NCBI GenBank assembly: GCA_034437615.1
Contig: DAOTTW010000479.1
Coordinates: 1 to 21,474, forward strand
Source: DAOTTW01 sp034437615
Lineage (GTDB): Bacteria > Chloroflexota > Anaerolineae > Aggregatilineales > Phototrophicaceae
Reading direction: 5' to 3'
Length of the DNA stretch: 21,474 bases
Shown: in pieces, positions 8,096-14,463 of the stretch
Layout of the letters: each line of letters begins with the position of its first letter
Numbering within the stretch: position 1 is the stretch's first letter
Notes under the pieces: generated by a model
What the model saw: only the letters and a program-made list of their open reading frames with translations
What the model was told of the DNA's origin: nothing
Databases searched by the model: none
Translations under genes and position numbers: made by a program

Positions 8096-8123
8096 TTGCA
8101 AGCCTGAACGACAGCGTTACAAT
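8096..8123 (+). promoter_or_regulatory. Sigma70-type promoter before the gene at 8179
   Basis: TTGCAA (8096-8101), a 16-nt spacer and TACAAT (8118-8123) form a good housekeeping promoter. Transcription would start near 8130, leaving a leader of about 50 nt. It lies in the divergent region between kynB and the unknown gene. Read by eye; no score was computed. Confidence 0.6.
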
Positions 8124-8178
8124 TTAACCTGTATTGCTCGTGATAAACGATGGAACTGAGTAGAATGGATGCTGCAAT

Positions 8179-8931
8179 TTGAACCGTAACCGTGCAACTG
8201 GCCCCCGCCTGGATGTTATCCTGAACGCCCCACTGACCCACCTACAGATCAAAGCCTTTGAAGTCTGGCTCGCGACACACGGTAGCCGCATCGAATACCG
8301 CCGCCCGATTGTGCGCCGCAACCAACGTGAACACGACATCGCCCGCGACCAGCGCGAATTGCTGCTGCTACAACTGGAATTGTGGCAGACGGAGCAGGCC
8401 GCAGACGCTGCATTGACGCAGGAGCTAGCGCGTTTAGCGGCGACGATCAAGCAGGACGAGCAGTGGATGTGGGATTTTGGCGTGTCGGATGGCCGGCAGT
8501 TGGGCGCAGGGCAGATCACAAACGGCATCCGCTTCTTCGGCGCGACGCTGAAGGCATTCGCGCCGCGTGGCTGGGAAAACGGCGAAGCGGGCTATCTGCG
8601 CTGCATGATGGACGCGCTGGGCTACGTGCCACAACAAACGCTGGGGCTGATGGCGCTGAATGACCGCGAAGACGATCATTTGCTGCTGGCGTATATGCTG
8701 GCGGACCTGGCCGACGACCATTTAACGCTGGTCCGCGCCGATATGCGACCCAAATTCAACACGGAGCGCGGCGCTAGCGAATGGACGCCGGACGAGACAC
8801 GGGCACTGGTCGCTGACCTGGGTGGCCGTAGCTATGAGGTCGGGCACCGCAGCAAGCCGCACGAATATCTGCTGGATGGTGAAGCGATGCGGGCCTGGGC
8901 ACAACACCCGCGCTTTTATCTGCGTGGCTAA
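8179..8931 (+). CDS. Unrecognised soluble protein
   Basis: A 250-residue protein that I cannot assign. The only start codon before residue 97 that fits is TTG at 8179; an in-frame TAG at 8161 closes the frame upstream, and a plausible promoter lies 56 nt before it. The first 20 residues contain a beta-like VILNAPLT segment. A charged helical stretch rich in Arg, Gln and Leu (about 45-92) may be a coiled coil. The second half is more globular, with WMWDFGVSDGRQLGAG, a stretch with GIRFFGATLKAFAPRGW (116-132), and a late EWTPDETRALVADLGG. The composition (Asp/Glu/Arg-rich, with Trp) is that of a real soluble protein. No signal peptide or membrane segment is seen. Its stop overlaps the end of an open minus-strand frame behind modB. 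Confidence 0.65.
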   Translation: MNRNRATGPRLDVILNAPLTHLQIKAFEVWLATHGSRIEYRRPIVRRNQREHDIARDQRELLLLQLELWQTEQAADAALTQELARLAATIKQDEQWMWDFGVSDGRQLGAGQITNGIRFFGATLKAFAPRGWENGEAGYLRCMMDALGYVPQQTLGLMALNDREDDHLLLAYMLADLADDHLTLVRADMRPKFNTERGASEWTPDETRALVADLGGRSYEVGHRSKPHEYLLDGEAMRAWAQHPRFYLRG

Positions 8932-9023
8932 AGCCGCCTGCGCAAGCGTTGCAGCAGGTCGTCGCGTTCGGGGTGGGTCGTCAATTCGACGGCCTCAATG
9001 AAGCTGTGCAGGCGTTGCCTGGG
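8928..9023 (-). other. Open frame continuing in phase after the modB stop
   Basis: Directly after the modB TAG (9024-9026) the same frame stays open for 31 codons to TAG at 8928-8930. It reads PRQRLHSFIEAVELTTHPER followed by DDLLQRLRRRL. The composition looks helical and protein-like but has no ATG or ribosome site. It may be a relic of a longer ModB or of a lost downstream gene, or chance. Confidence 0.25.
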
Positions 9024-9821
9024 CTAGTGCATCACGCGCTCATCGCGGCCCTGTGACAAACCCTGCGAGAAGATCAGCGCGACCAGCGCCATACCCAGCA
9101 GCAGCAAACCCGTCCAGATCGCAGCGTCAATATCGCGTTCAAAGATGCTGTAGACCAGTAGCGGCATGGTCTGCGTGCGGCCCTGTAAGCTGCCCGCAAA
9201 CAAGATCGTCGCGCCGAATTCACCCACAGCCCGCGCCCAGCTTAAGACCAGGCCAGCACCCAGCGCACGCCGCGAAATCGGCAACGTCACATTCCAGAAG
9301 ACGCCCCATTCTGACGCGCCATCCACACGCGCCGCATCTTCGTAATCACGTGGCACGCCTGCAAAACCGATTTGCGTAGCGCGAATATAGAACGGTGCGG
9401 CTACAAACGTCTGCGCGATGATAACGGCCAGCGAGGTAAACGGGATCGTGATACCCAATTCTAGCAGCAGCGGCCCCAGCGTCCCACGTCGCCCGAACGT
9501 CAGCAGTAGCGCCAAACCCGCGACCGCAGGCGGCAACACAATCGGCAATTCGATGATGGTGCTGACCATGCGCCGACCGGGGAAGCGCCAGCGCACCAGC
9601 ACAAAGGCCAACGGCGTACCAAGCAGCACGGTCAGCAATAATGTGATGCCCGATGTGACGAAGCTCAGGCCGAGCGCACTCCAAACGGCGTCATATTGCG
9701 TCAGACCTTGCCATGCTTGGGTGCTGATGGCCCGTAATAGCAGCACAAAGGGCGGCAATATCAGCAGCGCGAACATCAGCGCCGCTCCCAGCAGTATCAG
9801 CACATGGCGCGTGGTTTTCAT
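9024..9821 (-). CDS. modB: Molybdate ABC transporter permease
   Basis: The inner-membrane permease of the molybdate importer, which forms a dimer that moves molybdate delivered by ModA. The protein has 265 residues with about six hydrophobic segments (near 8-30, 50-75, 86-108, 125-147, 188-210 and 234-254). The cytoplasmic EAA loop that contacts the ATPase is present as EDAARVDGASEWGVFWNVTL (161-180). The gene starts 24 nt after the modA stop on the same strand, so modA and modB are one operon. There is no strong ribosome site before the ATG at 9821. The expected ATPase gene modC does not follow: downstream is only a 31-codon open frame and then a convergent gene. The ATPase must come from elsewhere or be shared. 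Sulphate or tungstate permeases are related, but the ModA partner favours molybdate. Confidence 0.9.
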   Translation of the reverse strand: MKTTRHVLILLGAALMFALLILPPFVLLLRAISTQAWQGLTQYDAVWSALGLSFVTSGITLLLTVLLGTPLAFVLVRWRFPGRRMVSTIIELPIVLPPAVAGLALLLTFGRRGTLGPLLLELGITIPFTSLAVIIAQTFVAAPFYIRATQIGFAGVPRDYEDAARVDGASEWGVFWNVTLPISRRALGAGLVLSWARAVGEFGATILFAGSLQGRTQTMPLLVYSIFERDIDAAIWTGLLLLGMALVALIFSQGLSQGRDERVMH

Positions 9822-9845
9822 GCCGTTTTATACGCACAGGTCCGC

Positions 9846-10817
9846 TTAATCGTCCCCGTCGTTTGTTGCACCTGTTTCTGTGTCTGCTTCTGTCTGGTCG
9901 TCGCGCTCTGGCAGGCCGAAGCCGGCTGCTGCGAGGATGTCCTGACCCACGTCAGAAAGCACAAACTCCGTAAAGGCTTGCGCTAACTCAGGGTTGGCGG
10001 CCTCTCGCAGTGGTGCAATCGGATATTCGGCAGTCGGGCCAACGTTCGGCGGTAATGGGATGATGCGTATATCGTCGCTGACATCCTCGGTGACATCCGT
10101 GCGGTAGGCGATGCCGACATCGGCTTCACCCAGCGCGATTTTCGCGACGACGCGCCGCACGTTATCCTCTTCAGATACGAGGTTGCGCATCACGCGGCCA
10201 CTGAATTGCGCACCGTACAGCCGATCCAACTCCCGCAGCAGATCATCCGTGTATTCCCGCACGGGCACACCCGGCGTTGCTAGCACCAGCAGAATACCCA
10301 AACGCGATAAATTGGCGGCGCTGTCGATGGCACCGGGGTTTGCTTCTGGCACGATAAGCGCCAGTTCGTTCAGCGCGAAGGTCTGCACGCTGTCGGGGTC
10401 GATCAGATCATCAGCGACCACATGCTGCATCCGATCCGGGTTCGCGCTGGCAAAGACATCCGCAGGCGCACCTTGCCGCAGTTGTGCCGCGAGTGTGGAC
10501 GACCCCGCGAAGTTATACACGATCTCTATTTCTGTAGCTGCTGTTTGGTCGGTGCCAGCAGCAGCGGCCTGTTCTACGAAGGCGTCGCCCAATGCCTGCA
10601 TCACATCCGTCAGCGATGACGCCGCGAAGATGGTCAGCGTTTGGGCTGTCTGGTCGCGCTCATCTGTATTGGTTTCGCCGGTTTCGGTTGCTGAGGGCGG
10701 CGTCTGGCTGTCCTGGGCGGTTAACGGGGCAGTCGCGGCCAGCGACATTACGAGTAAAATAAAGATCGAGCAAAAATAGCTCAGGTGGCGCTGTAAATTG
10801 CGTGTTATTTCATGCAT
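9846..10817 (-). CDS. modA: Molybdate-binding periplasmic/extracellular protein
   Basis: The solute-binding protein of the molybdate ABC importer. With the ATG at 10817 it has 323 residues. The N-terminus is a signal peptide: basic MHEITRNLQRH, a hydrophobic core near 13-30 (SIFILLVMSLAATA), and a likely cleavage after PLTA before QDS. No lipobox cysteine is evident. A Thr/Glu-rich linker follows to about 58. The binding domain opens with TLTIFAASSLTDVMQAL, the standard ModA start including the oxyanion-binding Ser residues, and continues with YNFAGSSTLAAQL and GAPADVFASA. The C-terminal tail is strongly acidic (EADTETGATNDGDD). The frame opens at 10886, but those 23 extra residues would precede the signal peptide. 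The gene is divergent from the response regulator gene. Confidence 0.92.
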   Translation of the reverse strand: MHEITRNLQRHLSYFCSIFILLVMSLAATAPLTAQDSQTPPSATETGETNTDERDQTAQTLTIFAASSLTDVMQALGDAFVEQAAAAGTDQTAATEIEIVYNFAGSSTLAAQLRQGAPADVFASANPDRMQHVVADDLIDPDSVQTFALNELALIVPEANPGAIDSAANLSRLGILLVLATPGVPVREYTDDLLRELDRLYGAQFSGRVMRNLVSEEDNVRRVVAKIALGEADVGIAYRTDVTEDVSDDIRIIPLPPNVGPTAEYPIAPLREAANPELAQAFTEFVLSDVGQDILAAAGFGLPERDDQTEADTETGATNDGDD

Positions 10818-10822
10818 CGTAG

Positions 10823-10850
10823 GTGACAATCCGGCAACATGAGTTACAAT
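10823..10850 (+). promoter_or_regulatory. Sigma70-type promoter before the response regulator
   Basis: GTGACA (10823-10828), a 16-nt spacer and TACAAT (10845-10850), each hexamer one base from consensus. Predicted transcription start near 10857 gives a leader of about 50 nt to the ATG at 10907. The element abuts the modA start on the opposite strand, so the two genes may influence each other. Confidence 0.6.
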
Positions 10851-10906
10851 CCCGCCAGAGTATACATGACAAGCACTGTCACTCACAGGGGAGCAGCCAA
10901 TTCGTT

Positions 10907-11284
10907 ATGGCAATTGCAACACAGGTTATGGTCGTGGATGATGACGATATGAACCGGGAGATTATAGAGGCGTTTTTGGTATCTGAAGGCTATGAGGTCG
11001 TGTTAGCGCACAATGGCCGTCAAGCGCTGACTTTGCTGCAAGCGCAGCGGCCAGCCCTGGTTCTGCTGGATGTACGGATGCCGGATATGAACGGCTACGA
11101 GGTCTGCCAGCAGATCAAAGGCAACCCACAGACGCGGCAGATTCCGGTGGTGATGGTCACGGGCTATGATTCCGACGAAGAGAAGCAACGCGGTCAGCAA
11201 GCAGGCACCGATGCATTTATGTCGCGGCCTTTTGACGGCGATGATCTGCTGTCGCTGGTGAATAGCTTGATTGACGCCTCTTAG
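10907..11284 (+). CDS. Single-domain response regulator (receiver only)
   Basis: A 125-residue CheY-like receiver with no output domain, which takes phosphate from a histidine kinase and acts by protein contact. The acidic pocket is in VVDDDDMN (9-16), the phospho-acceptor is D55 in LVLLDVRMPD, and the switch Thr is T85 in VVMVTGYD. The normally invariant lysine before proline is arginine here (R107 in FMSRPFD), which may alter phosphorylation kinetics. The frame opens at 10823, but GGGGAG at 10888-10893 points to the ATG at 10907 with a 13-nt spacer. No kinase gene is adjacent. The nearest, at 4273-6150, is on the other strand and nearly 5 kb away, so pairing is speculative. Confidence 0.92.
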   Translation: MAIATQVMVVDDDDMNREIIEAFLVSEGYEVVLAHNGRQALTLLQAQRPALVLLDVRMPDMNGYEVCQQIKGNPQTRQIPVVMVTGYDSDEEKQRGQQAGTDAFMSRPFDGDDLLSLVNSLIDAS

Positions 11285-11324
11285 GTGTTTGCCCCACGCG
11301 CACTTGGCAGGATCGGCCCTGCTT

Positions 11325-11350
11325 CGTTAACATAGGTTTCGTCAACATAG
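11325..11350. repeat. Two direct copies of CGTYAACATAG
   Basis: CGTTAACATAG (11325-11335) and CGTCAACATAG (11340-11350) repeat with a 15-bp period, upstream of the SH3-like gene at 11397. The spacing could suit a tandem binding site, but only two copies are present and no regulator is known. Confidence 0.35.
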
Positions 11351-11396
11351 AACGCAGCAGACAAACGATAGACGATTAGAACAGTGTGTAACCAGA

Positions 11397-12059
11397 ATGG
11401 GGTATCGCTCGCGGAATAACAACGAAGCGCCGAAATGGTTTGTCTTGCTGATTGGCATGGCGATGGTTTTCGGCGTGTATTACCTGTACGTCGGCTTCCG
11501 TGAATTCTTGGAGACGGGCGGCAGCAGTGTACAGGGGGCCACCGAGCAGGCACAAGAGGCCGCCACCGCCACGCTAGAGCGCCGCTTAGCGCTGGATGCT
11601 GAATTGCCGACGCGCCGCCCGACATCGACATCACCGCCCCCCTGTCAGCCGTTTATCGTCATCGTGGATAGTGCCATCATGCGCAGCCAACCCACCCGCG
11701 CCTCGCAAAATTTGGAGACAGTGCGCCGCAACAGTGAATTATGCGTGCAGGGCAGCGAAAGCGTAGGTCAATGGACGTGGTACCTGATCGACCGCAACCC
11801 GGTGACGCGCCGCATCGAAGCAGGTTACATGCGTGAAGACCTGCTGCAAGCGCAAAACCCCACACAAACGCCCCTCCCGACACAACAGCAGGCACGTGCA
11901 ACCGTCACGCCGCCTGTGACCAACACCCCGCCCCCGACAGCCACACCACAGCAGCAGCAGCAACAGCAGGCGAGTGCAACGCCGACACCGACGCGGCCTG
12001 CACGCCCAACGCGGCCACCCGCCGCCAGCGATACACCCGTGCCCGCCTACAGCCTCTAA
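11397..12059 (+). CDS. Membrane-anchored SH3-like domain protein with Pro/Thr/Gln-rich tail
   Basis: A 220-residue protein with one transmembrane helix near 14-34 after a basic start (MGYRSRNNN), so the remainder is probably outside. A linker with acidic/Ala-rich sequence and PTRRPTSTSPPP follows to about 82. Residues 83-150 look like a bacterial SH3 (SH3b) domain: VDSAIMRSQPTRASQNLETV, then the strand ELCVQG, WTWYLI and the closing GYMREDLL. Two cysteines, C83 and C116, bracket the first half and could form a disulphide. Residues 151-220 are low complexity, with many Thr-Pro pairs and seven glutamines at 185-191 encoded by nearly pure CAG repeats. Such tails are common in Chloroflexota surface proteins. 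SH3b domains often bind cell-wall or polymer ligands; the ligand here is unknown. No ribosome site is evident before the ATG. Confidence 0.75.
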   Translation: MGYRSRNNNEAPKWFVLLIGMAMVFGVYYLYVGFREFLETGGSSVQGATEQAQEAATATLERRLALDAELPTRRPTSTSPPPCQPFIVIVDSAIMRSQPTRASQNLETVRRNSELCVQGSESVGQWTWYLIDRNPVTRRIEAGYMREDLLQAQNPTQTPLPTQQQARATVTPPVTNTPPPTATPQQQQQQQASATPTPTRPARPTRPPAASDTPVPAYSL

Positions 12060-12071
12060 CGTGAGCGCAAG

Positions 12072-12099
12072 TTGCACGCAGCACACGCCATGCTATAAT
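12072..12099 (+). promoter_or_regulatory. Strong sigma70-type promoter before the membrane protein gene
   Basis: TTGCAC (12072-12077), a 16-nt spacer and a perfect TATAAT (12094-12099). Transcription would begin near 12106, about 50 nt before the ATG at 12155. This is among the best promoter matches in the window and implies separate expression from the SH3-like gene that ends at 12059. Confidence 0.72.
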
Positions 12100-12154
12100 T
12101 AAGTCGTGTCTACAATTACAGTCAGGCTACATTATCGTCAGTAGCGGAGGCGCT

Positions 12155-13432
12155 ATGTTTGATTCGTCGCTAGTCGAAGTCGTGCTCGGTGTGCTGTTCG
12201 TCTTTATCCTGCTCAGCATCCTCACAACAGAAATCAACTCGGTAATTTCCAATCTGCTTAAGCTGCGGGCCAAGCATCTGCGGCAGGGCATCGCGCTGTT
12301 GATCGAAGATGAGGAAATGCAGGCCCGTATCATAACGCACCCACTCATCAAGCTCTCCGAAGCGCGTCCGGTATTGCCCGATCAGAGGCTTGACGAAGCC
12401 GACATCCAGAAAATCGTCAATGGTAGCGTGACCGCGCTGAGTAATATCGACCCAAATACATTCGTAAATGTGCTGATCGACCTGATCCGCGTCGATTCCG
12501 ACCAGGAATTGTATAGCGCGATGCTCAGTATTGTGGATGCGATGCCAGATGGCCCGGAGCGCCGCCGCTTGCGCCTTGCGATTGACAACATCACCAAGAC
12601 GGGCGATGGCCTGGATGACCTGCATGAAGCGATTGCGGCGGTCTCCAGCGATGTCTATCGCTCTGCGCTGAATAAGATGCTGAGTCAGATCAACCAAGAA
12701 ATTGAACGCCAGACGCTCGATGGTGATAACCTGACGGCCCTGATCGCAGGGGTGCGCAAGCTGACGGATCCGTACCTGAAAAACGCGCTGAATACGATTT
12801 TGGCGACTTCCTATAATGTGCAGCAAGCCCGCGACGAACTCGAAAAGTGGTTCAATGGGGGCATGGACCGCGCAACGGCACGCTTTTCCAGCACGATGCA
12901 GTGGCTATCGCTGACGGTGGGGCTGCTGACGGCCCTGCTGCTGAATATAGATACGCTGCAATTGTCGTCGGCCCTGTGGAATGACCCGGCGTTACGTGCG
13001 AGCGTTGCCGCTGCCGCAGAAGCCGCCAACCTGGAAGCAATGGTCGCAGAGGCCGCACAGCGCCAGGCAGAGCTAGAAGGCAGCGAGAACGCAGGAGCGA
13101 CGGGTGATCCGCAGGAACAAGACTTAGAAGACATCGCAGCCGATGTGGGCGAGAGCGCCGCCGCCGCACAGCAAACGCTGGATCAATTGCTGGATTTGCG
13201 CCTGCCGATTGGCTGGTACTACCGCGACCTATCCGAGATGGACCGCGAGAGCGCCGAAAATGACGTGTACTTCTCGGATTCGCGCAACCTGTGGAATTTC
13301 TGGCCGCCGAATAACACGGATTGGCTATTGCTCGTCTTCTGGAAGTTTTTGGGGCTGGCTGCGACGGGCTTCGCCGCAGCACAGGGCGCACCGTTCTGGT
13401 TCAACATCCTGCGCCGCTTGAGCGGGCGCTGA
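12155..13432 (+). CDS. Membrane protein of unknown function, large soluble middle domain
   Basis: A 425-residue protein that I recognise only as a type of bacterial membrane protein without known function. Transmembrane helices lie near 7-26, 248-268 and 388-408. Between the first two is a soluble, mostly helical region of about 220 residues with KLRAKHLRQGI at its start and EKWFNGGMDRATARFSS just before helix two. Helix two leads into LLNIDTLQLSSALWNDPALR. An Ala/Glu/Gln-rich, probably coiled-coil segment (284-346) follows. The C-terminus, GFAAAQGAPFWFNILRRL, looks like a conserved signature. The ATG at 12155 has GGAGG about 4 nt upstream and a strong promoter. The stop lies 3 nt from the ksgA stop on the other strand. 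No partner gene is evident; the SH3-like gene upstream is separated by its own promoter region. Confidence 0.75.
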   Translation: MFDSSLVEVVLGVLFVFILLSILTTEINSVISNLLKLRAKHLRQGIALLIEDEEMQARIITHPLIKLSEARPVLPDQRLDEADIQKIVNGSVTALSNIDPNTFVNVLIDLIRVDSDQELYSAMLSIVDAMPDGPERRRLRLAIDNITKTGDGLDDLHEAIAAVSSDVYRSALNKMLSQINQEIERQTLDGDNLTALIAGVRKLTDPYLKNALNTILATSYNVQQARDELEKWFNGGMDRATARFSSTMQWLSLTVGLLTALLLNIDTLQLSSALWNDPALRASVAAAAEAANLEAMVAEAAQRQAELEGSENAGATGDPQEQDLEDIAADVGESAAAAQQTLDQLLDLRLPIGWYYRDLSEMDRESAENDVYFSDSRNLWNFWPPNNTDWLLLVFWKFLGLAATGFAAAQGAPFWFNILRRLSGR

Positions 13433-13435
13433 TAT

Positions 13436-14260
13436 TCAGCTTAACCCCGGCGCAAGGGTGCGCGTCAGCAGCGCCCATTCATCCAGCGTCAGGGTTTCTG
13501 CACGCCGCGAGGCATCTATGCCCGCCTGCGCCAGATAATCGCCCGCTACTTTGGATTTCATCTGTAGGCCACCGGAAAGCGAATTCTTCAGTTGTTTGCG
13601 CTTCTGGCTGAAGCCCGCCCGCACCACCCGAAAGAACAGCTTATCCGAGGGCACGTCCACAATGGGCTGTGGGTGCGTGTCGATGCGCAGGATGGCGCTA
13701 TCAATGCCGGGTCGTGGCCAGAATACCGCAGGTTTCAGGCGTCCGACGATGCGCGGCACACCGAAATACTGCACGCTGACGCCCAATAGCGACAGATCAC
13801 CCGGCTTGGCCACGATGCGCTCGGCCACTTCGTATTGCATGGTTATCACGATGCGCTGCGGGCGCTGCTCTGTTTCTAGCAGATAGCGCAGAATCTCGCT
13901 GGTGATGTAATAGGGCACATTCGCCACCACCACATAGGGCTTTGGCCCCACGAGTTGCGCCACGTTCGTCTTGAGAATGTCGTTAAAGACCAGGTACACG
14001 TTACGCGCCTCTGCGAAGCGTTCTTCCAATACAGGGACTAGGCGTTCATCAAGTTCGACAGCGACCACACGCCGCGCCATTTGCGCTAATTTTGCCGTTA
14101 GTCCGCCTGTGCCGGGGCCGATTTCTACGACGGTATCCTCCGGCATCAGCTCGGCAGTGGTCACGATCTTTTCCAGCGCGTTGGGGTCGTGCATGAAGTT
14201 CTGACCCAGGCTTTTTTTCGGGTTGATCTCGTAGTGCTCAAGGATGTGTTTGGGGTTCAT
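13436..14260 (-). CDS. ksgA: 16S rRNA (adenine1518/1519-N6) dimethyltransferase
   Basis: Dimethylates two adjacent adenines in the 3' hairpin of 16S rRNA during small-subunit maturation, using S-adenosylmethionine. The protein has 274 residues, normal for KsgA. It shows the N-terminal KKSLGQNFMHDPN block, the SAM-binding VEIGPGTGGLT (45-55) with acidic E70, and the catalytic NVPYYI motif (114-119). It also has WPRPGIDSAILRI (181-193) and the C-terminal FSQKRKQLKNSL. The ATG at 14260 is fixed by a perfect AGGAGG 8 nt upstream. The open frame runs on to 14356, but that extension has no ribosome site. The gene is convergent with the membrane protein (3 nt between stops) and divergent from tal-pgi. 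Confidence 0.96.
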   Translation of the reverse strand: MNPKHILEHYEINPKKSLGQNFMHDPNALEKIVTTAELMPEDTVVEIGPGTGGLTAKLAQMARRVVAVELDERLVPVLEERFAEARNVYLVFNDILKTNVAQLVGPKPYVVVANVPYYITSEILRYLLETEQRPQRIVITMQYEVAERIVAKPGDLSLLGVSVQYFGVPRIVGRLKPAVFWPRPGIDSAILRIDTHPQPIVDVPSDKLFFRVVRAGFSQKRKQLKNSLSGGLQMKSKVAGDYLAQAGIDASRRAETLTLDEWALLTRTLAPGLS

Positions 14261-14268
14261 GGGGCGGT

Positions 14269-14274
14269 CCTCCT
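14269..14274 (-). promoter_or_regulatory. Consensus ribosome binding site of ksgA
   Basis: CCTCCT on the + strand, AGGAGG on the coding strand, 8 nt from the ATG at 14260. It settles the start 32 codons inside the longer open frame. Confidence 0.85.
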
Positions 14275-14463
14275 GTGCGCTGGCGGTCTCGTGGTGTTTT
14301 GGGTTTTCATGGTATGCTAGAGGGTAATTCATCCGCGCATGATTGCACAATAGCACAGACCATCAGAAAACAGAGCAGCAGCCAAACAGAGGCGACGAAA
14401 CCCGCAATGCCTATACCACCCAACGAGCATCAAAATAGATTTTTTGACAGGAGTTAATTTTAA

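Noticed and set aside
10111..10779. Plus-strand open frame (222 codons) opposite modA
   Set aside because: Ser/Arg-rich antisense shadow; modA has clear motifs and a signal peptide.
12170..12826. Minus-strand open frame (218 codons) opposite the membrane protein
   Set aside because: No ribosome site or recognised motif; the sense gene has promoter, GGAGG and membrane helices.
14448..14453. TTGACA, a perfect -35 hexamer, just before tal-pgi
   Set aside because: It overlaps the ribosome site, and a -10 box 17 nt further on would fall inside the coding region with no match.
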